NCBI GenBank assembly: GCA_964368985.1
Contig: CAYJDW010000072.1
Location: 1-13,342 of the forward strand
Length of the DNA stretch: 13,342 bases
Direction: 5' to 3'
From: G023898405 sp964368985
GTDB lineage: Bacteria; Myxococcota; UBA727; JABDBI01
Translations under genes and position numbers: made by a program
Notes under the pieces: model-generated
Databases searched by the model: none
What the model saw: the letters and a program-made list of their open reading frames with translations, nothing else
What the model was told of the DNA's origin: nothing
In this document: piece by piece, positions 1-6,973 of the stretch
How positions within the stretch are numbered: the stretch's first letter is position 1
Layout: each line of letters opens with the position of its first letter

Positions 1-67
1 AGCCCAAGTCGTTTTAAGGCACATTGGCGCCAAAATCATGATGTTAGGCAAATTGCCTCCAAGATAC
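1..67 (+). repeat. Dispersed repeat, copy A (window start)
   Basis: Bases 1-67 match 13182-13249 almost base for base; the first 45 bases are identical, followed by a few substitutions and one indel. The core is CCAAAATCATGATGTTAGG followed by a small palindrome (AGGCAA-A-TTGCCT). Inverted, more diverged copies lie at 6506-6557 and 8956-9000. The window begins one base inside the repeat as seen in copy B, which fits an assembly break at a multicopy sequence. It is translated in frame within the regulator fragment. Confidence 0.8.
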
Positions 68-243
68 CAGCTAAAAGACTCATTTTAGAGCAGGCGAAGA
101 AAAATCTTCCTAAAGAATATCCCAAAGACCGAGGGCTCCCCTTTTGGTTAATGACTATCGAATTTGGAATGCGTCGCATGCAAGCGAGTATGGAATGGGC
201 TGAATATGCTTTAGAAAAATTATATGTATTAGAAAAAAGGTAA
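1..243 (+). CDS. C-terminal part of a PadR-like transcriptional regulator (5' truncated by the window edge)
   Basis: The frame is open from base 1 and ends at TAA 241-243 (80 residues). The last 35 or so residues read LPFWLMTIEFGMRRMQASME and then an aromatic/acidic helix ending in ALEKL. This resembles the C-terminal dimerisation helix of PadR/Vir-type regulators, where an 'LT.R.GI...EA.LAW.DEAL..L' pattern is usual. The winged-helix N-terminus is outside the window, so DNA binding cannot be judged. The first 65 bases are a dispersed repeat (another copy lies at 13182) read in frame as SPSRFKAHWRQNHD, so the visible N-terminal part may be repeat-derived rather than native. It ends four bases before the carotenoid oxygenase ATG, which suggests co-transcription and perhaps local regulation. 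The family call rests on a short pattern and is moderate at best. Confidence 0.45.
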   Translation, partial: SPSRFKAHWRQNHDVRQIASKIPAKRLILEQAKKNLPKEYPKDRGLPFWLMTIEFGMRRMQASMEWAEYALEKLYVLEKR

Positions 244-247
244 CCAA

Positions 248-1687
248 ATGATTAAAACTATTAAATACATATTACATTCACCTCTCTCATTTTTTACTAA
301 ACTTGTGAGAGGATATCCTAAGCTCAGACTAGAAGCCGACAAAGAATACACAAATAGGGTGCTTCCCTTAAGCGGAAATTTGCCGTCTTGGTTGAGCGGG
401 AGTCTCGTTAAAAATTGTACGGTAGCCATTTACGAGGAAGGGAAAGAAAAGACCGCTCATATGTTCGACGGGGTAGCGATGTTGCATTCTTTTCACATTG
501 AAGAAGGCAAGGTTTCATATTCCAGTCGCTATCTCCAATCGGAAGGATATGCCAAAGTTATTCAATCAAATACTGAGTTTTATGCAGGAAAAAACTTAGA
601 AAAAACCAAAAATATTCAAGATGCTGCTGTTAATGTTTTTAAATACAATAAAGACTATGTGGCACTTACCGAGACCCCCCTTCCTGTACGTTTTGATCTG
701 AAAAGCTTAGAAACTTTAGGGAATTTTGAATTCCAAGATGAGCTTCCCAAAAAAGATACCTTTGAATCCGCTCATCCTCACTATTTTGAAGATTCCAGAG
801 AAATATTTAACTTTCTCATCGAATACGGACGGGCTACTCACTACGTTTTATACAAGATGGCTGAAAATAGTCATACTCGTGAGGTCATAGCCCGTATTCC
901 CGTGAAAAACCCAAGCTACATGCACAGTTTTGCGATGACTGAGAATTATCTAGTGCTGGTAGAATATCCTCTCGTCGTAAATCCATTGCGTTTATTATTG
1001 GCCACTATTGATTCCTTTTCATCGTATATTGCCAACTTCAAATGGCTTCCAGAACAAGGGACGCGTTTTTTGGTCGTTGACAAGAAAAGCGCTAAGCTTG
1101 TTTCCGAAATAAAAACTCAAGCATTTTTTTCCTTCCACCATGCAAATGCCTATGAATGTGGAGAGGAAATTGTCATTGATCTTACAGCCAATAATTATGC
1201 ACGGCAGGGACATGTATTGCCACATGCTGAAGGGAGTCAAGAAACAATTCAAGGTTTGCAGCGTTTCCGAATAAATCTTGGAGAACAAAAAATACATCAT
1301 GAGAATGTTCTTGAAAAATTTCTTGAGTTCCCAAAAATTCCCGACCATCTTAATGGAAAACGATATCGATATCTCTATATGGTGAACTTGGATCTCAAAG
1401 ATTCTTCATTGGTCAAATATGATTGGGAGCGAAGAGAAGAAATTTCTTGGAAAGCACCGAATGCAAAAATAATCGAACCGATTTTTGTTCCTGCGCCGCA
1501 TGCCAAAAGCGAAGACGACGGAGTTCTTCTTACTGTAGTGTGTGAAGAGTCAGCAAATCTTTCATATTTGCTTGTGTTGGATGCACAAAGTCTTCAGGAA
1601 ATGGCGAGAGCATTTTTACCAGAACCCTTAGCAACCAGCTTTCATGGACAGTTTTTCACCGCCGGTGAAACTGGAAAAAAATCGTAA
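248..1687 (+). CDS. Carotenoid/apocarotenoid cleavage oxygenase (RPE65/CCD family)
   Basis: This is a 479-residue protein, the usual length for the family. Members are seven-bladed propellers with a four-histidine non-haem Fe(II) centre that cleave carotenoid or stilbene double bonds with O2. The four ligand contexts are visible in order: SAHPHYFE (H176), YMHSFAMTENY (H226), FFSFHHANAYE (H297 or H298) and SFHGQFF near the C-terminus (H466). The family's HMFDGVAMLHSF block is at 71-82. There is no signal peptide; the N-terminus is basic and hydrophobic, as in members that touch membranes. AAGG at 237-240 gives seven-base spacing to the ATG. The gene starts four bases after the PadR-like stop, so the two probably share a message. 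It converges on a small ORF with only four bases between stop codons. No carotenoid biosynthesis gene is in view, so the substrate (host or environmental apocarotenoid, retinal precursor or stilbenoid) is unknown. Confidence 0.93.
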   Translation: MIKTIKYILHSPLSFFTKLVRGYPKLRLEADKEYTNRVLPLSGNLPSWLSGSLVKNCTVAIYEEGKEKTAHMFDGVAMLHSFHIEEGKVSYSSRYLQSEGYAKVIQSNTEFYAGKNLEKTKNIQDAAVNVFKYNKDYVALTETPLPVRFDLKSLETLGNFEFQDELPKKDTFESAHPHYFEDSREIFNFLIEYGRATHYVLYKMAENSHTREVIARIPVKNPSYMHSFAMTENYLVLVEYPLVVNPLRLLLATIDSFSSYIANFKWLPEQGTRFLVVDKKSAKLVSEIKTQAFFSFHHANAYECGEEIVIDLTANNYARQGHVLPHAEGSQETIQGLQRFRINLGEQKIHHENVLEKFLEFPKIPDHLNGKRYRYLYMVNLDLKDSSLVKYDWERREEISWKAPNAKIIEPIFVPAPHAKSEDDGVLLTVVCEESANLSYLLVLDAQSLQEMARAFLPEPLATSFHGQFFTAGETGKKS

Positions 1688-1691
1688 AATC

Positions 1692-1892
1692 TCAAGGTTG
1701 TCTCCATTTCGCTCTCTTTTTACCAATATGGTTTTCAATGAGTGCTCGCCACTGCTGGTCTGAAATATTCTTTGTTTTCATAAAATTGCTCTTCGCTATT
1801 TTGCTTCCACCAGCCAGTAAGACCAAGAATGTGCAAAGGGCAGAAACATTAGACATTGCGCAGTGAGACCTACGCGTTTTCAGTGGTGCCAT
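1692..1892 (-). CDS. Small ORF overlapping the 3' end of the 2OG oxygenase gene
   Basis: This 66-residue ORF lies downstream of, and overlaps by 13 bases, the oxygenase gene on the same strand. Its first ATG lies inside the oxygenase's last codons, an arrangement compatible with translational coupling. A second ATG at 1856 would give 54 residues starting with a hydrophobic stretch (VSALCTFLVLLAGG), followed by a basic tail containing GKKRAKW. It could be a small membrane or exported peptide. I recognise no family, and its stop lies four bases from the convergent carotenoid oxygenase stop. A chance ORF remains quite possible. Confidence 0.3.
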   Translation of the reverse strand: MAPLKTRRSHCAMSNVSALCTFLVLLAGGSKIAKSNFMKTKNISDQQWRALIENHIGKKRAKWRQP

Positions 1893-2710
1893 TTATGCGT
1901 TTCAGTCCGCGGGAGTGCTTCTACGTCAATCCCTTCAAAAAAAGCCACGATGGCCCAGCGGGCAAAGGGTTTACCTATTTTTGAATCGTCAAGCTGAACA
2001 ACATCATGCCACCCGGCGGAAAGTATTTCTGTATCAATGATTTTTCGAAAATTACTCGACAACATAAATACTGCTTGATTTTCTCGATGCTCAATAATCT
2101 CTAAATCGAGAGGGCTTCGGCCTATTCTGAGCCCCGGCCCGCTTTCGGCAATAGCGAGAGTAAATGAGCCTGAATCGAAATGCGGCTTCGCTAGATATTC
2201 TCCTGATTGTTGCCAATCATAGCGCAAAAAACGAAGCATGACATGAGGTTCATCGGTCGCAAATACTTTGGATGAGGTTCCTGGAAAGGGGGAATCAAAG
2301 GACTGAAGAATATTTGATACTACCCCGTAAGCGCTTTCCCAAACACGTTGAGCCTTCATCATGAACTGGTTAACAAGAGGATTATTGCTCAAAAAATCTT
2401 CATATTTCTGAAAAATGGCGGGATGAAAATGAAAGAATTCTTTGGCGTCATTATAAATATCACCTTCGGGATCTCGACGACGATATCCAATATCTCCCCG
2501 TCGATGGCGAGGAGCTACTTTGAAATCAATATGTTCTTTGGTGTCGCTGGGTTGTTCTAGAAATTGAAAGAAAGATGCGATGGCATCTTCCAGTTCGCTA
2601 CGATTCAAAGGGAAGTCAACATGAATATAGGGCTTTTGAACAAGCATTGAAAAATAATCTTTTGGGGACATAGCAGAAGCTCTCAATGTATTTTTTGAAA
2701 GTTTTGCCAT
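1880..2710 (-). CDS. Fe(II)/2-oxoglutarate-dependent oxygenase, isopenicillin N synthase-like
   Basis: This is a 276-residue protein counted from MAKLSKNTLR. Such enzymes couple 2-oxoglutarate decarboxylation to hydroxylation, desaturation or ring closure on a small substrate. The jelly-roll core shows the facial triad: PHFDS gives H177 and D179, GWHDVVQL gives H235, and ARWAIVAFF (R251) is in the right place for 2OG carboxylate binding. The N-terminal half has the DIOX_N-like layout. The frame can be extended upstream to a GTG at 2809, but that extension is unlike the rest and overlaps a REP-like repeat (2760-2790), so I prefer the ATG at 2710, which has a weak GAAAG upstream. It faces the carotenoid oxygenase tail to tail; a shared pathway is conceivable but not shown. 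It is shorter than plant DOX enzymes but normal for bacterial ones. Confidence 0.85.
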   Translation of the reverse strand: MAKLSKNTLRASAMSPKDYFSMLVQKPYIHVDFPLNRSELEDAIASFFQFLEQPSDTKEHIDFKVAPRHRRGDIGYRRRDPEGDIYNDAKEFFHFHPAIFQKYEDFLSNNPLVNQFMMKAQRVWESAYGVVSNILQSFDSPFPGTSSKVFATDEPHVMLRFLRYDWQQSGEYLAKPHFDSGSFTLAIAESGPGLRIGRSPLDLEIIEHRENQAVFMLSSNFRKIIDTEILSAGWHDVVQLDDSKIGKPFARWAIVAFFEGIDVEALPRTETHKWHH

Positions 2711-2759
2711 GGCAAATTCTTTCGTCAATGGTGAACTTTTTAACGGGTTATTTTCTTGA

Positions 2760-2790
2760 TCATCGAGGCGAGCGTGGCGTTGCCATCCTG
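2760..2790. repeat. REP-like element, copy 1
   Basis: The stretch contains GCGAGCGTGGCG followed by TTGCCATCCTG. It aligns with 8877-8908, which has GCGAGCGTCCGC followed by GCGGCCATCTCC. Both resemble the widespread 'CGTCATTGCGAGCG...CCATCC' intergenic REP-type sequence. It is followed at 2814-2837 by a CGTCA...TGACG dyad. It lies in the 5' non-coding region of the 2OG oxygenase and argues against the GTG-extended start of that gene. Confidence 0.4.
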
Positions 2791-2830
2791 TTAGGCATCC
2801 CCAATTCACAATTCGTCATGGCGAATTTCC

Positions 2831-2859
2831 CTGACGATTTTAATCCACACACCTATCAG
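2831..2859 (+). promoter_or_regulatory. Candidate sigma-70 promoter for the 2881 gene
   Basis: CTGACG (2831-2836, 4/6 match to the -35 consensus) and TATCAG (2854-2859, 4/6 match to the -10 consensus) are separated by 17 bases. A start about seven bases downstream would leave a leader of roughly 15 bases before the TTG, with no clear Shine-Dalgarno sequence. It is weak on sequence alone, and the spacing is the main argument. Confidence 0.3.
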
Positions 2860-2880
2860 CAAAATAAGAATAAATCATAG

Positions 2881-3468
2881 TTGACCAGCCTCACGCGATG
2901 GGTCGCATTAAAGTTTTTAATCTTTGTCCTTTTCACTGCTTTTGCTTTCGCCACCGAGGCAGAATATGAAAACATACAAGAAATCGGGAAAAAAATACAT
3001 GTAAAAATGAATAATGCCGATTGCGAATATCTCGCCGATATTGAGACTCTAAATATCACCGAAGAGGAGCGTGTATATTTGGAAAGTATCTTAGAAGTTA
3101 AATTGGCTTCGTTGCAGAGAGAGTCAGCCTTAGAAAAGTCTATTGTTACTACTGCTGTTTCATCTGCTGTTGCTTTATCATCGCTATTTATAGGTATTCC
3201 ATTGTCTTATTTGTTAATGGATTGTGATGATAGTGATAGTGAATGCTGGGAAAAACTTTTAAAATATGAAGGTGCAGCAATTATGATAGGTCTATGTTCT
3301 CTAGGTTTGAATGCTTGCTATGTGGCGACAAATTATAAGAAAATTAATTTTTCGATGAAAAAAATGCTTGGAAATCATAACAAAATGTTAGCCAATCTAA
3401 ATCTAAAAAATCAACCGCCATGGTTTCAAGAGGTGATAAAAAGCCTGACTATTTCCGCTGATAAATAG
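2881..3468 (+). CDS. Exported two-TM protein with cysteine loop (family of unknown function, paralogue of 9656-10474)
   Basis: This is a 195-residue protein of no family I recognise. An in-frame TAG immediately precedes the TTG at 2881, and no other plausible start precedes the hydrophobic N-terminus, so TTG is the start. The parts in order are a signal peptide (1-25, ending FAFATEA), a charged helical segment (28-86), TM helix 1 (about 88-113), a short acidic loop with C115 and C122, TM helix 2 (about 131-149) with C139 and C146, and a basic C-terminal tail with NQPPWFQEVIKSL at 177-189. The same plan, including the tail motif, recurs in the 272-residue protein at 9656-10474, so both belong to one paralogous family. 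The two cysteines in the loop suggest an oxidising compartment. The gene stands alone between an upstream promoter candidate and the convergent RCC1-like gene. Confidence 0.8.
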   Translation: MTSLTRWVALKFLIFVLFTAFAFATEAEYENIQEIGKKIHVKMNNADCEYLADIETLNITEEERVYLESILEVKLASLQRESALEKSIVTTAVSSAVALSSLFIGIPLSYLLMDCDDSDSECWEKLLKYEGAAIMIGLCSLGLNACYVATNYKKINFSMKKMLGNHNKMLANLNLKNQPPWFQEVIKSLTISADK

Positions 3469-3669
3469 TGTGTTTTAGCAAAGCATTAAAAAGTTGTGCT
3501 CTCTCTAATAGAGCGCCACATTGTCTTGAGCCCCCTTAAGCGGAGCAAAGCTCTTCATCGCCTTTAGTTCCTGAGGAGCGTGGGTCTTTTGGAATGGTGC
3601 CCGTCCCCTGTTGTGAGCTAGACTGGCTCTTTGAGCTTGTTGAGTCCGCACCACCTCCGGAAAGTAAGG

Positions 3670-3678
3670 CCCCCCCCC
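3670..3678. repeat. Homopolymeric C9/G9 tract
   Basis: There are nine consecutive C on the + strand, just outside the 3' end of the RCC1-like gene (its stop is 3682-3684). The rest of the 3469-3681 gap shows only weak short hairpins (3498-3514 and a GAGC-AAA-GCTC palindrome near 3543) and no gene. In this position the tract cannot switch the annotated frame. It could still vary in length or be an assembly-error site. Confidence 0.7.
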
Positions 3679-3681
3679 TCC

Positions 3682-4326
3682 TTATTTCCGTGCACTCTTA
3701 ACCGGGGTTCTCGAGGCAAAAGCGCCCTGCGATATCTGGTCAAGTGTCTGAAGCTCATAGGGTTGATAAGGTGTTTTCAAGCCCCAATATTTTACTTGGT
3801 TATCTTCGCTCAGTATCGCAAATCCTTCTCGTAAATTGGTGACAGCCTTTAGGGGGACATTGTATAGTTCTGCAAGTTTGTCAGGATGATGGGCTTGGCA
3901 ATCCCAACAGAAAAACGCTCCATCAGTGAGCAAGCCTGCGGTGCCATTTTCAAAAATAGCAACGGTTTTGGCAGCAAGTCCAGGAATTTTTTGGGGAGTG
4001 CTCTGGTAAGAGGAAATACCAAAAGACGGGTGGCTTAGCGATCCAAAAACCCAAATTTCCTGATTAACGTCGACAAGAAGAGACTTAGTATCTCTGGCTC
4101 GCACTTGATCAATTGCGGGAAGGTTTGGAATTTTAGTAGCTTCATCCTCGGTGCCACCCTGTCTTTGGCTTTGTTCCCAAACTTCGCCACGATTATCGAT
4201 CCATAAGAGAGATTTGCGGCCTAGACTCGAATAAAATATTATTTTTCCGTCTATTGAGGCAAAAGCAGCGACGCAAATATAGTTAGTAAGAAGAAAATAA
4301 ATAAGAAGCTTTATGAGGTTCAGCAT
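3682..4326 (-). CDS. Secreted short RCC1-like repeat protein
   Basis: This is a 214-residue protein. Residues 1-23 form a signal peptide (LIKLLIYFLL...VAAFAS). The rest shows about four RCC1-type blades: KSLLWIDNRGEVW at 39-50, KSLLVDVNQEIWVFG at 81-95, TAGLLTDGAFFCWD at 129-142 and GFAILSEDNQVKYWG at 168-182. The intervening segments carry the usual 'IP.L..' element (KIPNLPAI, KIPGLAAK). RCC1 proteins normally have seven blades, so this is roughly half a propeller: complete in a short form, dimer-forming, or cut. RCC1 repeats occur in Legionella effectors that act on small GTPases (LegG1/PieG); that role here is only an analogy, and a Sec signal would point to periplasm or envelope instead. 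The start ATG at 4326 has AAGGG close upstream. It converges with the 2881 gene. Confidence 0.65.
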   Translation of the reverse strand: MLNLIKLLIYFLLTNYICVAAFASIDGKIIFYSSLGRKSLLWIDNRGEVWEQSQRQGGTEDEATKIPNLPAIDQVRARDTKSLLVDVNQEIWVFGSLSHPSFGISSYQSTPQKIPGLAAKTVAIFENGTAGLLTDGAFFCWDCQAHHPDKLAELYNVPLKAVTNLREGFAILSEDNQVKYWGLKTPYQPYELQTLDQISQGAFASRTPVKSARK

Positions 4327-4511
4327 GGGACCCTTCGAGAAAATTCACGAACTTTGGTGCGGCTTCTCAACAAAGGAATTTTAAGAAAAATGCCGTTTAA
4401 AAGTTCATCCCCATCCGCCAGCCCTTCCCTTGAAAAATAACCCTCACTGAAATAACCTGAAACTTAATTCCAGCGCACCAGAAAACCATCTTCAACACCT
4501 TATGTATTTTG

Positions 4512-5765
4512 CTAGTTATAAAAAAAATTATACATATCTTTATATACTGGTAAGAGCACTTCCCTCACCATAGGCCCATTTTTCCACGGCTCATCTTCAT
4601 TAAATTGTACCGCTACTCCTGAGGCAACAATAAGTTGTTTAAAGTCATCAATGTCTTTTAACGCAATAAGCTGGCGATATGATTCTGGGCCTTTATAATA
4701 ATCATATTCCCTAAAGATCATAGTAAGCATATTCTTAAAACCCTTAATCGATATTATATGAGGCACTTCATAGACAACAAAAAAAAGCGTTATGAGCTGC
4801 AAAAATGATTGCACTTTATTTGCTGGATCAAAACTAAATTTTTCATAAAAAGGTAAATATAGTGCATGCGATTGTTTATGATTATATCTAATGGAATCAT
4901 TGTGTTTTCGGTCATGCTCGGCAAACAAAACACTTGAAAGGAATTTCTCTTCTTTAAACAATGATCCGGTAGCATCAGGATCGTTTGGAAAAAATTGCAC
5001 ATGTCGAGAAAAGCTCCCCCATTTGCCGTTATGGGCTTGATCATTGCCTATAACTGGATAGCTTTGTATCAGTAATTCATTAAAATAAGCATATAATAAT
5101 CCATTAATACCAAAAACTCCGCGACATGAAAAAAAAGGGATAGTCTTTTTTAATTCCTCTATCGATCGAATTTTTTTGTAATTATAATTCAAGCTTTTTC
5201 TCAATATATCCTTAATATTACAATGTTCATAAATAAAAATTTTGCCGATGAAAATTTTATACTGTGAAATAATACTGTCCCTTTTCCTATCCTCTCTTTC
5301 ATCAACAAGAAATTGTCGAGCTTTTTTAACACTGGAAAAATGGCTTAAATCGGCCAATAAAATTAACTTAAGACCGACAATATGAAGAAAAGGGATATCT
5401 ATAGAAGACGATTCTTGGAGTTTTTTTATGTTTTTATTAAATTTTTTCCAATATTTCTTAATTGCCAAGAAACTAGGGCCGGATTCTATACATGGTGAAA
5501 AAAGGTTAAGAGCACGAGTAATTTCATCCTGAAAAAATTCTTTATTTTTGCTGTCTAGCGTATTAGTTTGGTTAATTTCTTTAATGATTACTATGTAAGA
5601 AGCAATAATATCACTGTCTTCATCAAGGATCGCAAAGCCTGTAGCGAGAGGACGTTTAATAGGAGGAGCGAGACTATCGTTGGCTAGGATATTCTTTGAA
5701 AACACAAGAATACTAATAACCACCACGAACAAAATTTGTCGCCTATAACAAAGGGCTTGCATCAT
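4512..5765 (-). CDS. Secreted protein of unknown function with a His/Asp cluster
   Basis: This is a 417-residue protein that I do not recognise. It has a clear signal peptide (basic RRQ, hydrophobic 11-22, likely cleavage after NILA at 28). The mature part is Lys/Ile/Phe/Tyr-rich. A notable cluster is FAEHDRKHND at 281-290, followed by H296 and H300, giving an HDxxH arrangement that could bind metal. There is an aromatic patch around GKWGSF (247-252) and a hydrophobic stretch at 321-334 that might be a buried or membrane helix. GAGAGA lies seven bases before the ATG pair at 5765/5762. It is divergent from the TraB-like gene, sharing an 86-100 base intergenic region. The strong A/T bias of its codons matches neighbouring exported genes. 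Gene reality is well supported by length and signals; function is not. Confidence 0.75.
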   Translation of the reverse strand: MMQALCYRRQILFVVVISILVFSKNILANDSLAPPIKRPLATGFAILDEDSDIIASYIVIIKEINQTNTLDSKNKEFFQDEITRALNLFSPCIESGPSFLAIKKYWKKFNKNIKKLQESSSIDIPFLHIVGLKLILLADLSHFSSVKKARQFLVDEREDRKRDSIISQYKIFIGKIFIYEHCNIKDILRKSLNYNYKKIRSIEELKKTIPFFSCRGVFGINGLLYAYFNELLIQSYPVIGNDQAHNGKWGSFSRHVQFFPNDPDATGSLFKEEKFLSSVLFAEHDRKHNDSIRYNHKQSHALYLPFYEKFSFDPANKVQSFLQLITLFFVVYEVPHIISIKGFKNMLTMIFREYDYYKGPESYRQLIALKDIDDFKQLIVASGVAVQFNEDEPWKNGPMVREVLLPVYKDMYNFFYN

Positions 5766-5866
5766 GATTCTCTCGACATTGACTTATTAAAAGCTAGGTT
5801 TTGTTGAGTGCTTTACTTTTTAAGATGAATAAATGATTCTCGGTATCACCATTGCGAACCCATGCA

Positions 5867-6520
5867 ATGGACGCGGCAATGCTACCTATCAGATTTGTTA
5901 GTCACGATTATGGGATTCATAGCGATACCTTCAAGACTATCGAAAAAGAAATTTTGGCCTTGGGGCCAAAAATCGTCATTATTGAAGGCGCTTCTGATCT
6001 TGATAATAAAAAGCGGGAAAGATTAGCAAAGAAGGCTTTAAGCTGTGAAGCTGATTCTTTTTTAAGCTGCGGCGAGAATCTTTACGGCATAGCGCTCGCG
6101 ATAAAAAACGGGCTGCTTTGGACTTCCGCTGAACCTGCGGAAAAATTAGTGCGCGAGAGCTTGCTTAAGCGAGGCTTCTCTCTTAGCGATATTTCTTTTT
6201 TTTATGTCGCACGGCAAATGAGGCAACTTCGCGTGGAGAAAAATTTAAGCCAGGAAAATTTGGCTCCCGTGATAAACCAGACCTTATCTGATTTTGCCGA
6301 GCATTTGAGTATGCCTAAAAATTTGAATGTTGAAATGTTCTTCGATTGGTTTCAGAAAAAAATGCACAAACCTTTCGTATTATCCGAAATCGATTCGGAA
6401 ACAACAGCTCCAACTAATATTGTGAAAAGTGTGATTCACCAAAGCTGCGGACCGAACTGGGGGCTTGGGAGTGACAACTTGTTCCTGCATAGCCATAGAA
6501 GAAAGTGCCTAACATCATGA
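5867..6520 (+). CDS. TraB/GumN (Tiki)-like domain protein, probably truncated at its C-terminus
   Basis: The frame opens at TTG 5852; ATGs at 5867 and 5879 are alternatives, the latter with GGA seven bases upstream. The start of the protein reads PIRFVSHDYGIHSDTFKTIE and then ILALGPKIVIIEG. This matches the TraB/GumN pattern of a His after the first strand, a helix, and a strand ending in Glu; the family includes metalloprotease-like proteins. No signal peptide is seen, although GumN-type members usually have one. The last residues (after about NWGLGSDN) have no family character, and the stop codon lies inside inverted copy C of the dispersed repeat. The native C-terminus has therefore probably been replaced. 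The family assignment is tentative, and the gene may be a pseudogene. Confidence 0.5.
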   Translation: MDAAMLPIRFVSHDYGIHSDTFKTIEKEILALGPKIVIIEGASDLDNKKRERLAKKALSCEADSFLSCGENLYGIALAIKNGLLWTSAEPAEKLVRESLLKRGFSLSDISFFYVARQMRQLRVEKNLSQENLAPVINQTLSDFAEHLSMPKNLNVEMFFDWFQKKMHKPFVLSEIDSETTAPTNIVKSVIHQSCGPNWGLGSDNLFLHSHRRKCLTS

Positions 6521-6557
6521 TTTTGGCAGCCTTTGTACTCTTAAAACACTTGGGCTC
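6506..6557 (-). repeat. Dispersed repeat, copy C (inverted)
   Basis: The reverse complement reads GAGCCCAAGTGTTTTAAG, then a variable stretch, then GCCAAAATCATGATGTTAGG. This is the same order as copies A and B, with substitutions in the middle. Its inner end coincides with the apparent break of the TraB-like gene. Confidence 0.7.
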
Positions 6558-6642
6558 TTACTTAACTCTCGAATCTAATCCCAGAATAGCGCTTATGTTA
6601 AGCTTTTTAGCCCAAATGGCTATTTTGCGCCCCAAATACTAG
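6517..6642 (+). CDS. Short hydrophobic ORF overlapping the preceding stop (ATGA)
   Basis: This 41-residue frame starts at an ATG whose last two bases and next A form the TGA stop of the TraB-like gene. Such a 4-base overlap can support translational coupling. The peptide begins MILAAFVLLKHLG and has a second hydrophobic run (ALMLSFLAQMAIL), so it would be membrane-associated. However, its first third is encoded by the inverted repeat, there is no independent ribosome-binding site, and the match could be accidental. It could also be a displaced fragment of another reading frame. Confidence 0.2.
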   Translation: MILAAFVLLKHLGSYLTLESNPRIALMLSFLAQMAILRPKY

Positions 6643-6907
6643 GTCTAGGCAAAAGAGAATTCTCAAAAAAAGGCCTTTATTTTACTTATTACTCGTCGAT
6701 ATTTTCGATATAATATAATTAGCTAATTGACACCGCTTTAAGATAGGAAGTTTTTGCTCTCATTCGAATTAATACAACCAATTAACTGCCGCATTTGTCC
6801 TCTAGTGACATTCACCTTAATTGCGACAAACCAAGCGTTGGCTTAAGTTAAGTAAAATTGCCACTAAAAATGACAACAGATATTTGGTAAAAAAGCATTT
6901 CTAGTCA

Positions 6908-6936
6908 TTTACTGTAGCCAATAAAACTGGTATAAT
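6908..6936 (+). promoter_or_regulatory. Extended -10 sigma-70 promoter for the alpha/beta hydrolase gene
   Basis: TTTACT (6908-6913) is 17 bases from a perfect TATAAT (6931-6936), which is preceded by TGG and so gives the extended -10 form TGnTATAAT. The predicted start is near 6943, leaving a leader of about 30 bases that ends in TTGAGG before the ATG at 6974. It is the best-formed promoter I see in the window. Confidence 0.65.
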
Positions 6937-6945
6937 CTGCCAGTT
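6925..6945. promoter_or_regulatory. Dyad (candidate operator) spanning the -10 element
   Basis: AACTGG (6925-6930) and CCAGTT (6940-6945) form a perfect 6-bp inverted repeat with a 9-base centre that contains the TATAAT box. A dimeric repressor bound here would occlude RNA polymerase. No cognate regulator is adjacent. The alternative is a chance palindrome. Confidence 0.4.
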
Positions 6946-6973
6946 ATATAATATTTTTATTATTTGAGGACTT

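Larger units (their letters stand above)
6643..6973. other. Intergenic region before the hydrolase gene
   Basis: No ORF of useful length is present on either strand. The content is AT-rich, with TATAAT-like runs near 6710. A weak TAGCC-CAAAT-GGCTA hairpin followed by TTTT lies just upstream at about 6609-6628. The well-formed promoter and dyad listed separately are at 6908-6945. The length and low complexity suggest degenerate sequence plus a regulatory segment for the downstream gene. Confidence 0.5.

Noticed and set aside
1019..1348. 109-residue minus-strand ORF inside the carotenoid oxygenase gene
   Set aside because: It lies wholly antisense to a well-supported family gene and is a codon-composition shadow.
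2711..2809. GTG-started 33-residue N-terminal extension of the 2OG oxygenase
   Set aside because: It overlaps a REP-like repeat, has no family similarity by eye and no ribosome-binding site; the ATG at 2710 suffices.
3631..3834. Plus-strand 67-residue ORF across the C9 tract
   Set aside because: It is opposite the RCC1-like gene for most of its length and has no family features.
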